Shown in pieces: positions 34,198 to 45,834 of a DNA stretch of 64,000 nucleotides. The translations under genes were made by a program, and so were the position numbers. The notes below the pieces were generated by a model. It did no database searches, was not told where the DNA came from, and saw nothing but the letters and a program-made list of their open reading frames with translations. The first letter of the stretch is position 1. Each line of letters opens with the position of its first letter. Source of the stretch: Cervus elaphus (lineage: Eukaryota > Chordata > Mammalia > Artiodactyla > Cervidae); contig NC_057823.1 of the NCBI RefSeq assembly GCF_910594005.1, forward strand, positions 95,404,015 to 95,468,014, in the 5' to 3' direction.

Positions 34198-34953
34198 ATG
34201 ATCACAGTCATGAAATTAAAAAAGACACTTGCTCCTTGGAAACAAAGCTATAACAAACCTGAAAGTGAAAGTCACTCAGTCGTGTCTGACTCTTTGCGAC
34301 CCCATGGACTGTATAGTCCATGGAATTGTCCAGAATACTGGAGTGGGTAGCCTTTCCCTTCTCCAGGGGATCTTCCCAACCCAGGGATAGAACCCAGGTC
34401 TCTCTCATTGCAGGCAGATTCTTTACCGACTGAGCTATGAGGGAAGCCTGTAACAAACCTAGACGGCATATTAAAAAGAAGAGAAATCCTTTGGCCAAGA
34501 AGGGTCCATATAGTCAAAACTATGGTTTTACCAGTAGTCCTGTATTGATGTGAGTTGGACCATGAAAAAGGCTGAGCACTGAAGAATTGCTGCTTTTGAA
34601 CTTTTGTGTTGGAGAAGACTCTTGAGAGTCCCTTGGACTGCCAGGAGATCAAACCAGTCAATCCTAAAGGAAATCCACCCTATATTCATTGGAAGGACTG
34701 ATGCTGAAACTCCAATACTTTGGCCACCTGATGCGAGGAGCTGACTCATTAGAAAAGACCCTGATGCTGGGAAAGATTGAAGGCAGGAGGAGAAGGGGAT
34801 GACAGAGAATGAGATAGTTGGATGGCATCACTGACTCAACGGACATGAGTTTGAGCAAGCTATGGAAGACGGTGAAGGCAGGGAAGCCTGGTGTGCTGCA
34901 GTCCATGGGGTCCCAAGGGGTTGGACACAACTTAGCAACTGAACAACAATAAT
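34198..34953 (+). mobile_element. Older BovB LINE fragment, SINE-interrupted
   Basis: Second BovB 3' fragment in the same orientation, only ~155 bp after the previous one but more diverged. It starts at CACAGTCATGAAATTAAA, is split by a SINE (34261-34450) and ends near GCAACTGAACAACAATAAT. Frames are broken. Confidence 0.88.
34251..34460 (-). mobile_element. Bov-tA SINE nested in BovB, 10-bp TSD
   Basis: The SINE at 34261-34450 (minus orientation, head GGCTTCCCTCATAGCTCAGTC at the right) lies between perfect TAACAAACCT copies at 34251-34260 and 34451-34460. Removing it and one copy makes the BovB sequence continuous. Confidence 0.95.
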
Positions 34954-35289
34954 ATGTATATAAGCACACACATAGGCACACATACATACATATATACTAC
35001 TTCTGGTTGGACCGCAGTGCTCTGGAGAAGCAGGGGAAAGCTTTTTCATGACATGATTAGGAGAGTGTGGCATGAACTTAATATGTGGGCTTTGTGACAT
35101 TTGTTTTAGCTGCTGAGAACCATTTTCTTTTCTTCTTCATTCCCTGTTGTGATCAGTCTAGTTGGAGTTTCCAGATAAATAACTGCTGAACAAGTAGGGT
35201 GCTGGTATAAACATTAAATTAAGTACAGCCTAATAATATTTTGAAGCTCATTCATTTTTTTACAGCTTGAATTTAAGCATGTGCCAAGT

Positions 35290-35472
35290 GATTTCCCAAG
35301 GTGAAAAGTGAAAGTGAAAGTGTTAATCGCTCAGTCGTTTCCAACTCTTTGTGACCCCATGAATCTCCATGCAAGAATACTGGAGTGGGTTTCCATGCCC
35401 TTCTCCAGGGGATCTTCCTGACCCAGGGGATCAAATCCAAGTCTCCTGCACTGCAGACAGATTTCCCAAGGT
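35290..35472 (-). mobile_element. Bov-tA SINE with 13-bp TSD
   Basis: The SINE body at 35303-35459 is bounded by GATTTCCCAAGGT at 35290-35302 and 35460-35472. The tRNA-derived head is shortened at the right end and a deletion removes part of the Bov-A unit near 35362. Confidence 0.9.
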
Positions 35473-35739
35473 CGAATCTGTTTTACCCAAGTGCATCCTT
35501 TCAGAGGTAACGACGTCTTCACATTCCAGCCTCCATGAGTTCTACTGATTCATGTCAGTGCGCCACAGATAATTTATTCTGTCAAATAAAAGTTTGGTTT
35601 ACTATTAAAATATAAATACACCTCCACCAAGAAAGGTAACATTAACTCCCACTAGTGAGTATAGTTTAACATGAAAACATTCCATATCCCTTCTTGAAAG
35701 CAACTTTTGATGATGATGATGGACTTGCCAAGTGGGCCT

Positions 35740-36095
35740 CAGGGCTTTTGACCTTATTCTCCCTACCTGGCACAGTCTTCTCCTGGATGTTCACATGAGT
35801 TGTTCCCTCACCTTTCTTCTGGTTTTTGCTCAGATGTCACTTTGTCAGTGAGGCCTGCCCTAAACACTTCACAGGAGCAGCACGCAGCCCCCTTATCCTA
35901 CTCTATTTTTCCCATAACATTTGTCACTGTCTTCCTACTTATTTGTTTATTAACTTAATATCTGTCACCCTGTACTAGAATTTAAACTCCAAGGGAATTG
36001 AGACTTAATTTTGGAAACTTTTATATTGCCAGTGCCCAGAATAGTACTTGGCACTGTAGGTTCTCAATAAATGTCTGTGAATGGATGAATGATTG
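35740..36095 (+). mobile_element. L2 LINE 3'-end relic
   Basis: Typical L2 3' end: CTCAGATGTCACTTTGTCAGTGAGGCCTGCCC, CTACTCTATTTTTCCCATAAC, TTTAAACTCCAAGGG and the terminal GTAGGTTCTCAATAAATGTCTGTGAATGGATGAATGA. Confidence 0.8.
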
Positions 36096-36222
36096 GAAGA
36101 TACAGGATGATCTAGAAATATCTCAGCCGGACTTGGAACATCATGGAAGGCTTCTTGGAAGAGGCCATATTTAATGTTAGCTCTGAAGGATAACTAAGAG
36201 ATGTTGGGCTGTAGAGGGATGA

Positions 36223-36228
<6 letters not shown>

Positions 36229-36298
<70 letters not shown>
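36229..36298. repeat. (TG)35 microsatellite
   Basis: Seventy bases of uninterrupted TG. It produces spurious His-Thr repeat ORFs on the minus strand. Confidence 0.98.
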
Positions 36299-36300
<2 letters not shown>

Positions 36301-37059
36301 CACCTAGAGGCAAATGAAAGCATGATAGCTCCAAGGATCTGAGAGAAGTTTCTATATGGTTGTAGTAAAAAATGAAGGAAATGAGACAAAAATGAGTCAT
36401 TAAGAATTGGTACTGTGGGATACTGGGTTATTCGTACTGTTATAAGATCATAGGAATGTTGGGCTATTATTGGCAGATCTTCTAATTTTTCAAGAGAAAC
36501 CGGATTTTGAAAGATTGCCTCAAATTTATAAAATGCTATAGAGACTAAATAAAACATCCATATATCAGGTATAGCTCCTGACAATTCCTTTTACCCTCTG
36601 CCCTCCACAGTAACATACATATTTCTGGCCCTCCTTAAACTCTCCTCCAACCACGCTTGCAAATGTATATTTAATTCTTCCTGAACCCAAATCCCAGCCT
36701 ATGACTTATGCATTGTCTTTCAAACTCAACATGTGTTCCTACCCACACAACTTTGTACAAGTGGGTCCCTTAGAATTCCTGACCCTCCTATCTTTCACGT
36801 TTCCTTTACGGGACCAGAAGGTTCCTTGTTCCCCCTGAACTCGGAGTGGATCAGTTACTGTCTTCCATTTGGAAGCCACCCCTCCCAGCAAAGCTATTCT
36901 GCTGGGACATGCACCTGATAAAGCCCACCTAGGCAGGAAGGCGGGCTTCTTTGTGCTGGGTTTACATCTCATTGGTGCAGGTTTCATTTGGGCTTTGAAA
37001 CTTTATGCATTTCGTCTTTCTTATATTGATGACTTTGCCGTGGAAAATAGATTTAAAAT

Positions 37060-37060
<1 letters not shown>
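36299..37060. other. Intergenic sequence, no feature recognised
   Basis: No gene or young repeat seen. ORFs of 61-88 codons at 36733-37135 are short, overlap on both strands and run into the TA microsatellite. Confidence 0.35.

Positions 37061-37087
<27 letters not shown>
37061..37087. repeat. (AT)13 microsatellite
   Basis: Uninterrupted AT tract. Confidence 0.95.
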
Positions 37088-37090
<3 letters not shown>

Positions 37091-37391
37091 ATGAAAGGAG
37101 ATTGTCAAGTCATGTTCCCTGTTTTCATGAACTAACAGCTTTTCCAGTCTCCTGTCACAGAATTATGGACCAAGGGCTGAATCTGTCCAGTAACCTATTC
37201 ATATACAGTCTGAAAGCTAAGGATGGTCACTGCACTTTTAAATAGTTGAAACATCAAAAAAATAATAGTATTTTGTGGTGCATGAAAAGTTTATGAAATT
37301 CATATTTGTGTCCATTAACAAGCAGCTACACTTCCTTGATTAGGTGTTGTCTGGGATTACTTTTACACCACAGTAACAGAGTTGAGTAATC

Positions 37392-37729
37392 GCAAAAGAC
37401 TGCAAGGAGATCCAACCAGTCCCTCCTAAAGCAGATCAGTCCTGGGTGTTCATTGGAAGGACTGATGCTGAAGCTGAAACTCCAATACTTTGGCCACCTC
37501 ATGCGAAGCACTGACTCATTGGAAAAGACCCTAATGCTGGGAAAGATTGAGGGCAGGAGGAGCAGGGAAGGACAGAGGATGAGTTGGTTGGATGGCATCA
37601 CTGACTCAATGGACGTGAGTTTGAGTAAACTCCGGGAGTTGGTGATGGACAGGGAGGCCTGGCATGCTATGGCCCACAGGGTCTCAAAGAGTCAGACGCA
37701 ACTGAACAATTGAACTGAATTGCAAAAGA
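37392..37729 (+). mobile_element. BovB LINE, 3' fragment with 8-bp TSD
   Basis: A 322-bp BovB 3' end (37400-37721) between copies of GCAAAAGA at 37392-37399 and 37722-37729. It contains the C-terminal frame (KLQYFGHLM, LEKTLMLGKIEG) with no stop until the natural end region. Confidence 0.9.
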
Positions 37730-38698
37730 TACCATATGGCCTACAAAAGCTAAAATATTTACTATCTCACCCTTTACAGAAGTTTAAATCTAGAGAAATA
37801 ATTACTGGACTTTGGGATTTCCTGGATCAGTAAAATTAAAGAATAGGAGAGGAGAGGAAGCAAACACAGGGCCTGCCAACATTTAGTTTCTTACCAAGTG
37901 AAGACAGACAAATGCTGCTCTTATCACCAGAATTTAACAAAAGGAAGTGTATTATAGCACAAAGAAATGAGAATGAACATACTCATAGAATAAAGATAAT
38001 ATTGTGCATTTCAGAGCATGGGGCCTTAGAATTAAACCTAATTGGCTTGAGTCCAAGGTCCAGTTTCCTTTGAGTCCAAGGTCCAGTTTCCTTTGAGTCC
38101 AAGGTCCAGTTTCCTATATCTGTGGAAAATAGGTCTCATTACTTAGCCCTTTTAATCTTTAATTTCCTTAATTTAAAGGATGTCATAAAAATTTCAAGAC
38201 TTAATCTTTTTAGTGTTATCTCAATAAAATGAAAGGTTTCTAGGTTATCATGTTATTTTCACTCAGCTCACATCCTCTGATCTCACCATACTGAGCATTC
38301 CCGTAGCATGGGGATATGTCCCATGTTTTGGCATTTAGTTTTCATCGCCTTTATTTGTACATTCCAGTAACAAATTAGTCTTAATATCCTCAAAGGCAGA
38401 GACTACAGTTTGTCATTTTTGGACCATTTTGGTGCCTAGTATAATACCAAAAATACAGTTAGTGCTCCTATACATGTACAGTTAGTCCCCTTGATGCAGC
38501 AGACTCCTGGCTCTCAACATCTCTTCTGCATTATCCAAAGAAAATACTGAGGTTGAGAAACAAATGTAGTCATAAGTCTTTTCTACTTACTAGAAATAGA
38601 TGACTGTTCTCCAGGGCTGCTTAGCATGGTCCAGTGTTAGCAACACAATCATGGCAGAATACCTCCTTTTACTTCTTTTTATATAATTCATTTCTCCT
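37730..38698. other. Intergenic sequence with a 23-bp triple repeat
   Basis: Apart from the minisatellite at 38047-38115 nothing is recognised. Confidence 0.4.
38047..38115. repeat. 23-bp minisatellite, three copies
   Basis: The unit TTGAGTCCAAGGTCCAGTTT(CCT) is repeated with starts 23 bp apart (GAGTCC at 38049, 38072 and 38095), with no internal mismatch seen. Confidence 0.95.
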
Positions 38699-39920
38699 AT
38701 GGTCAGATAACTGAGCAGTTCCAGATGTTCAAGCTGGATTTAAAAAAGGCAGAGAAACCAGAGATCAAATTGCCAACCTCTGTTGGATCATCAAAGAATG
38801 AGGATAATTCCAGAAAAACATATTCTTTCACTTTATTGACTACGCCAAAGCCTTTGCCTGTGTGGGTCACAAAAACTGTGGGAAATTCTTAAAGAGATGG
38901 AAATATCAGACCACCTGACCTGCCTCCTGAGAAATCTGTATGCAGGTCAAGAAGCTACAGTTAGTACTAGACATGAAACAACGGACAGGTGCCAAATTGG
39001 GAAAGGATTTGTCAAGGCTGTATATTGTCACCTTGCTTATTTAACTTATATTCAGTGTACATCATACAAAATGCCTGACTGGAAGAAGCACAAGCTGGAA
39101 TCAAGATTGCAGGGAGAAATATCAATAACCTCAGATATGCAGACAGCACCACCCTTATGGCAGAAAGCGAAGAGGAACTAAAGATCCTTTTGATGAAAGT
39201 GAAAGAGGAGAGTAAAAATGCTGGCTTAAAATTCAACATTCAGAAAACTAAGATTGTGGCATCCAGTCCCATCACTTCATGGCATATATATGGGGAAACA
39301 ATGGAAACAGTGACAAACTTTATTTTCTTGGGCTCCAAAATCACTGCAGATGATGACTGCAGCCAAGAAATTACAAGACACTTGCTCCTTGGAGGAAAAG
39401 CTATGGCTAACCTACATAGCATATTAAAAAGCAGAGACATTACTTTACTGACAAAGGTCCATATAGTCAAAACTGTGGTTTTTCCAGTAGCCATGTATGG
39501 ATGCAAGAACTGGACCATAAAGAAAACTGAGAGCCAAAGAATTGATGCTTTTGAACTGTGGTGTTGGAGAAGATGCTTGAGAGTCCCTAGGACTGCAAGG
39601 AGATCCAACCAGTCCATCCTAAAGGAAATCAATCCTGAATATCCATTGGAAGGACTGATGCTGAAGCTCCAATACTTTGGCCACCTGATGTGAAGGAAGG
39701 ACTCATTGGAAAAAATCCTGATGCTGGGAAAGATTGAAGGCAGGAGGTGGAGGGGACGGCAAAGGATGAGACGGTTGGTTGGCATCACCGACTTGATGGA
39801 CATGAGTTGAGGAAGCCCCAGGAGTTGGTGATGGACAGGGAGGCCTGGCATGCTGCAGTCCATGGGGTTGCAAAGAGTTGGACACGACTGAGCAACTGAA
39901 CTGAAACTGAATGGTCAGAT
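38699..39920 (+). mobile_element. BovB LINE, 1.2 kb, with 10-bp TSD
   Basis: The longest BovB fragment here (38709-39910), bounded by perfect ATGGTCAGAT copies at 38699-38708 and 39911-39920. It includes the reverse transcriptase palm region upstream of the catalytic box (decayed LLTTPKPLPV/FDYAKAFD-type region) and runs to the CTGAACTGAAACTGA terminus. Confidence 0.93.
38709..39860 (+). pseudogene. BovB reverse transcriptase relic, catalytic box mutated
   Basis: The RT frame is broken by several stops. A 178-codon piece (39157-39693) holds MAESEEELKILLMKVKEESK and the YGCKNWTIKK and ELWCWRR motifs. Just upstream, the YADD box reads YADS (GCAGACAGC at 39138-39146), so a catalytic aspartate is lost. 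The copy could not have been active in this state. Confidence 0.85.
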
Positions 39921-41129
39921 GCTATAATATAGATCACAAGTTAAGGGACACTGCATATTAACCCATGTTTATGGCACAAATTGAGGTTCCTATCAAAATG
40001 GGTAACTGAGTTAATAAAGCCTGTGATTATTGAGAGGAAAATTAATATAGTAGTTGAAATATATAATTTCTGGCTTGGGAAAAATTGGCCATGATGGCTC
40101 TTTAAAAAAAAAAAAAAAAGTGAACTAATTACAGGATTCAGCTGCTTAAGCTTTAATTCGGCAGTAGACCAAAGAGCCCTCAGACTCCTGCGGAGCTTTC
40201 TCTCTCCATCTCTGCTGGAGCTAACCCTTCGACATAATTAAGAAATAATTTCAGAGTAGCCACACATGTAGGCAATCAGACCCAATACAAGAAACACCTG
40301 TTTTTACTTCAATTCTGGCCCGCTTACTAATAGGGCATATTTGTCTTGGGACATTGTGTTTGCTTGTGTAATTGTGCATAGCACATTTTCAGATTTGACC
40401 ACAGAGGAGTCCTGGAAGCAGCTCTGAGTGAGTGTATCTGAGTAAGCAAGGCACAAAAAACTTTCCTCATCTTCTGTACACACAGACGTAAGCATAAGGG
40501 GGCCGTGTGCTACCCTCTGCCCACATCATGCAGGGCAAACAGGAAGCTGTCCGTGAACTGCTTTGGTCTCTCCAGACTTAGCAACCAGCCTCCTTTTGTT
40601 TGCTTAACAATTCCAGGCCCATTCAAGCAAAAGGGGTGGAAAATACACAGCAACGGTTAAACACTGAGAGTGCTGACATCAGACAAGTGGAAGAGGCTCT
40701 CTGATCCAGTGGGAGGACTCGTTTCAAGTGTTTGGAGTTTCAATATCATGCACTTTAACTACACTCTGACAGGGTGTTCTCATGACCTAGCTTGGAAGAA
40801 GGATGTTCTGAGAATCACAGAAGAAGGGGAAGAGTTGCTTGAGGGCATGGAGAACATAGAGATGGTAGAATTGCAAGAAGGATATGATCAGAGGAGAAAT
40901 AAAACTCGGCTCCAAAGAGCCAGAGCAGAATGAAAAGTGGTGTCCAGTCGCCTTGTTTATGCCAGTGAATGGAAATGAAGTGGAGAACAAGGGCAATGGG
41001 ATGGAAAAAGTCATGCTTGCAAAAAGTAGCTGCATATTCATGGTAAAAAGTATTTTTAGGCTTGAATTATCTCACATTTTCCTCAATTTTATACTTTGTT
41101 TTGTGGGTAGAAATATGTAAAAATATAAG
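39921..41129. other. Intergenic sequence, no feature recognised
   Basis: Includes an A-run (about 40104-40119). ORFs of 63-87 codons have no recognisable features. A conserved non-coding element could be present but cannot be judged here. Confidence 0.35.
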
Positions 41130-41760
41130 CTATTTTCAGGACTTTTGTATAAACTGTATGTTGTTAGACATAATTTCTTAGAAGTTTTATAGAGGTATAA
41201 TTTGTACTGTAAAATTTATCCTTTGAAAGTGTACAGTTCAGTGGAGCTTTTTCATATATTCTCAGAGCTGTACAACTCTCACCACTTCCTAATTTTAGAA
41301 CATTTCATCCCTCATCCCCCCCAAATCCCATGTCAGTAGGAGTCACTCTCTATTTCTGCCCCCAACCTCTTCAGCCACTAACCTGATTTCTGTCTCTGTG
41401 GATTTGCCTGTTGTAGACATTTAATAGAGATGGAATCATACAATGTGTAACCTTTTGTGTCTAGCTTCTTTGACCCATTATGACGTTTTCAAGATTCCTC
41501 CGTGTTGTAGCATAAATCATTACTTTGGGCCTAAATAATATTCTAGCATATGAATATCTCATATTTTATTTCTCTGTTCATCAGTTGATTGATGTTTGGA
41601 TTGTTTCCATTTTTTTGGCTATTGTGAATAGTACTACTTTGAGCATCCATGTGCAAGCTTTTGTGTGGATATACATTTTCAGTTATCTTGGGTACATAGA
41701 AGTGGAATTATTTGATCATGTGGTAACTATATGTTTAACTCTTTGAGAAACTACCCACTC
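41130..41760 (-). mobile_element. Ancient L1 3' part relic
   Basis: Plus-strand blocks such as GTGTACAGTTCAGTGG, GGAATCATACAATGTGTAACC, GTTCATCAGTTGATTGATG, CTATTGTGAATAGTACTAC and TACATAGAAGTGGAATT are typical of old L1M elements in minus orientation. Non-coding. Confidence 0.6.
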
Positions 41761-43136
41761 TCTGAGATACCAATTTCTTAATAAAAATTTAAGAAGTCTG
41801 AATGAGCATCTTCCTAACATGCTTCCCAGTGCCAATATTCTGATAGTATGTTTGTTAGCATGATAACCCCTACCCATTGTGGTTCTGAATATTTCATTTC
41901 TGAGGAGGATGGTATGGTTGACACATGTATGTAGGAGCTTGATAACAATGAAAGTACCCAGTTTCATTTGTGAAGACAAAATACCATTTGACAACTGATA
42001 TTTTTCTCTAAATTCGTTTGTGATTTGAAACTCAGCTTTATTTTCCTTTTGTATGTTGATGATACACAGTGAAATACTAGAATGAGCTGAGAAAAGTTTA
42101 AGAAAATGTCAAGTGTCCTTTCTGGTGAAATCAAAATCCTGTGGGTTGGTCACTTTTTGATTTAGGAAAGGTTATTATCATTGATTTTATCAGAGTCCCA
42201 AAGTGACTTTCAGAACACACTGTTCCTTGGGGGAACCATGTGGTAGGATGAACACCAGCCCTTTCTGAGTCCCTGGTCTTACCCAAGAGAGAAATCCAGT
42301 ATTAATTCCTGCTCTTCTGGAAGTATTTTCTTGAAAATAACAAGCCTCCACTTAGAGAAAAGCTGTTACTCTGATTCTGTTCATTTATACTGATACTGGT
42401 TTATGTTAAAGGGGCATCCATATGGCTTTGTCAATCATAAATGCATTAGTGGAACATAGATAATAGTGCCTCAATTGAGCCTCATAGGTAAATTTCACTC
42501 CCGCAATCTTTGTGTTTCTCCTTCCGCTTTCACCTCCTCTATCCAAAGCAGAACTTTCCATCTCACTTCTCTTTTATTTTTCTTTATTTAACCTTCTATG
42601 ATCACTTGACTTTTGTTTCACCTCCATCTCTTATTCTTTTTCAAACCTTTTAACCATTCTGTTTTAACATGAGGACTCAGAAGATGATAGTGAGAAAAGG
42701 GAGGAAAAAGTAGAAGAATGAAAAGGAAAATCTGGAGGAGGATGTAGAAGCAAAGATAACTGTGATTGGGGAGCATAAGGTGAAAGGACAAGCTACTCAG
42801 AGAAACATTTGCTAATGTGTTATCTTATAAAAACATGATACATTTTCTGGAAAGGCAAGACTAGAGTGTTTAAAGAAAAAGTACCCAAGCTAGGCATCAG
42901 CACACTTTTCCCATCATTGCAAAAGAACTGCAGAAACATGCTATCTGACTTTTTAGTAAGCTCACTTCCTCTTTGAAATAGACAACTATAAACAAAGTAT
43001 TTTCCTGGGTTATTTCTCTCCCATTGTTACTTGGGAACTCTTTTTGTTCAGCTGAAAATGACAGTATATACATACTGTCTCTGATGTATTTGTAGGTTTC
43101 ATGTAAGGGGTAGTTATTTAATTGAATTCAAGTACC
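41761..43136. other. Intergenic sequence, no feature recognised
   Basis: No gene, young repeat or RNA signal seen. Pyrimidine-rich around 42500-42665. Confidence 0.4.
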
Positions 43137-43138
43137 AG

Positions 43139-43317
43139 GCTTTCCAGGACCCACTTGCCAATGCAGGAGACATAAGAGACACAGGTTCAATCCCTGGGTC
43201 GGGAAGATCCCCTGGAGGAGGAGATGAAAACCCACTCCAGTATTTTTGCTTGGAGAATCCCATGGACAGAGGAACTTGGTGGACTACAGTCCATAGAGTC
43301 GCAAAGAGCCGGGCACC
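43139..43317 (+). mobile_element. Bov-tA SINE
   Basis: Slightly rearranged tRNA head (CTTGCCAATGCAGGAGACAT...AGGTTCAATCCC) followed by the Bov-A unit up to GTCGCAAAGAGCCGGGC. Confidence 0.85.
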
Positions 43318-43529
43318 ACGTCCTATACCTGGTGTGTGTGTGTCTTTTGGTAAAAGTCCTAGGTTTTACATAGTCTTTTATTACATATTAATGTAAGTAT
43401 ACTTGAGATTTCCATAGCTTATTCCATGTAGGTCAAAGAGCATATAATCAAAATACCATTGAGCGAGTCACATATTACATTGCTTTGAGCCATTTGTAGT
43501 CCAAATGCTTAATACCCACTAATTAATTT

Positions 43530-43712
43530 TTTTTAATTTTTATTTGTTTAAAATTTTAATTGGAAGCTAATTACTTTACAATATTGTGGTGGTTTTTGCC
43601 ATACATCCACATGAATCAGCCATGGGTGTACATGTATTCCCCATCCTGAACCCCCCTCCCACCTCCCTCCCCATCCCATCTCTCAGGGTTATCCCAGTGC
43701 ACCAGCCCTGAG
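43530..43712 (-). mobile_element. L1 3' end, heavily truncated
   Basis: Minus-oriented ruminant L1 3' UTR, about 180 bp. Plus-strand TACATCCACATGAATCAGCC...CATGTATTCCCCATCC and GTGCACCAGCCCTGAGC match the corresponding 3' part of the full-length L1 at about 51000-51115. A T-rich tail lies at the left end. Confidence 0.85.
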
Positions 43713-43949
43713 CCCACTAATTAATTTTGATTGTAATGACAGAAAGAGAAAAAAAAAACCTTAAAAAAAACATATTTCTTTGTCAACTAACCCTTTTATT
43801 GTGAAACATAGCACAATAGAAGTCTATTCCACAATAAAGTGAGTAAAGCTAAATGTATAGCTTAATCTATATTGTAAATACTTGAATGGTCATGACATAG
43901 GTCAAGAAGTATAACATCGCCAACTCTAGCTTTACAGGAATCTGGACAT

Positions 43950-44245
43950 CTGCTCTGGTCTGAATGTTTGTGTCTCCCTCCCAGATTCATACCCTAGCCC
44001 CAAAGGTGATGGTGTTGGTCGGTGAGGCTTTGGGAAGGTCATTAAGTCATGAGACTGGAGCTGTCATGAATGGATTAATGGTCCTACCCTTCTGCCATGT
44101 AAGGGAACCCTCACCTGACCATGCTGGAACCCTGGACTCAGACTTCCAGCTTCCAGAACTGTGAGGACAGTCATTCTCTTTTTTATAAGCTCTCCTGAGG
44201 TATTTTGTTAAACAGCTGCCCAAATGGACTAAGATAACATACAAC
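43950..44245 (+). mobile_element. MaLR-type LTR relic (MST/MLT1)
   Basis: Typical MaLR blocks: GGTCTGAATGTTTGTGTC, CCCAAAGGTGATGGTGTTGG, GAGGCTTTGGGAAGGTCATTAAGTCATGAG, CATGAATGGATTAATG, CTTCCAGAACTGTGAG and GGTATTTTGTTAAACAGC...GGACTAAGA. Solo LTR, ancient, with no coding sequence. Confidence 0.8.
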
Positions 44246-44289
44246 AAAGCAAGTCCTCCCAACTTGTCCTTCTGGTGTGGATTCCTTCT

Positions 44290-45015
44290 TCACCATTTGT
44301 TGTTCTGTTTACATTTTAGACATAGTTTTTCAAGTTCTAACAAAATTCCTGCTGGGGCTTTCATTAGAACTGCATTGGATTTATAGATTGATATGGAGAA
44401 CAGAGTATATTTATTATTTATTTAAGCCTTTTTCCTGTAATTTTACAATGATCTCTATAGAAGTCTGGCATATGTTTTAGAAGATTTATTTCAAAGTATT
44501 TGATCTTACAAAAATTATGTCAAAATTTTACAGTTTTATGCACAGAAATCTTGGACACTGATAAGATTTTTCCCCTAGCCATTTGATGTTTTGTACTACT
44601 GTAAATACTATCTCTATTTATCTCTCTCTTTTATATTTTGTCATTTAGAAAGAAAATAGATTTTTGTGTATTGATTTTTTTATCCTGCTGCTTGCTCAGC
44701 TATAGATTCCTTCAGATTTTTAATGTATAAAACCATTCATCAATAATAATTATTGATCTTCATTTTTAATCCTTATACATTTTCTTTTCTTACCTTACAA
44801 CACCAACTAGGACTTCCAGCATAAAATGAAATACAAGTGTTATTCCTATCTGGAAAGAGAGACTTCCAGTTTTCTTATCATTAAGCATAATGTATGTGAT
44901 GGGTGTTTATAGATAATCTTTGTCCAATAAGGACTTTTGGGTATTTTTTTCCCTTCATTTGATATGGGATTTAGTATTTAAATCATGATGGATATTGAAT
45001 TTTGTTAAGATCTAG
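44290..45015 (-). mobile_element. Ancient L1 ORF2 relic
   Basis: Plus-strand phrases such as TTGGATTTATAGATTGATATG and GGATATTGAATTTTGTTAAG correspond, reversed, to the ORF2 RT/linker region, in the same order as the intact L1 (compare about 52620-53290). Frames destroyed. Confidence 0.6.
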
Positions 45016-45834
45016 GTGTGAAGGTTCTCACTCTTAACTAGAGTCTCATTGCTTCTAAACCATTTTAGTGAAAAGAGCTGGGCAATACAGGTATGGGTAG
45101 ATGCACTCACATGTATATATGAATATATATACGTATATATATCCATCTGTGCGTGAGAGAGACATGTGTGTATCTGAGAAAGAGTGTGTATGTGTGGGTT
45201 TGCATACCTTTGAGTTCATAACTGATACATCCAATTCCAATCCATACACAGGGTTAATTCTAGCCTTTCTCCTTGCCTTATATGTAATTTTTCCTTCAGG
45301 AAAAACCTGGATCTCATTATCCACAATATACTTATTTTTTCAATCCTAGAATATAAAGTAATTTTAGATTTTCTAACCCATAACCCTTAAAAAAAAAAAA
45401 GCAAAAACAAATTTACTAATTAGAGTACTGTATTTGCATATAGTTCCTTTTGTCCTTAGCCTTGGAATTACTGTGAAAATATTGTTTAAAGAATTGCTTA
45501 GGTTCCTCTTCTTTTCCCTCAACCCTCTTCAATGTGATTTTATTGTTGTTGTTGACTTGTTTTATAGTTAGGTGCATTTGGTTACTCTTTTTATTCTGTT
45601 TGGAGTTGCTTTCATGTGTCAATTAATTTAAAATTTTTGACACAAAATGATTAAATTAATGGTTGTGAAACATTACCATGGTTCTAAAAGCCAGAACTGT
45701 ATGAAAAGGTACATTCAGAGCAGTGTCACTCAGATTATTCCTCTTTTCTGTTTTATTCTCCCATTCTTTCCAACCCATTCCCACTCACCCTTTGTAGATA
45801 ACCTATCTCATTTTCTCTTTTACCCTTTCTGTAT
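45016..45834. other. Intergenic sequence, no feature recognised
   Basis: Contains a TA/TG-rich low-complexity stretch (about 45113-45200) and an A-run near 45389. No gene seen. Confidence 0.4.

Noticed and set aside
36112..36584. His-Thr repeat proteins on the minus strand
   Set aside because: They are translations of the (TG)35 microsatellite.
38047..38115. Possible CRISPR-like array
   Set aside because: The three units are directly adjacent with no spacers and the DNA is mammalian; it is a minisatellite.
43950..44245. Retroviral coding remnants next to the MaLR LTRs
   Set aside because: No gag, pol or env frame was found beside this LTR or the one at 62.1-62.7 kb; they are solo relics.
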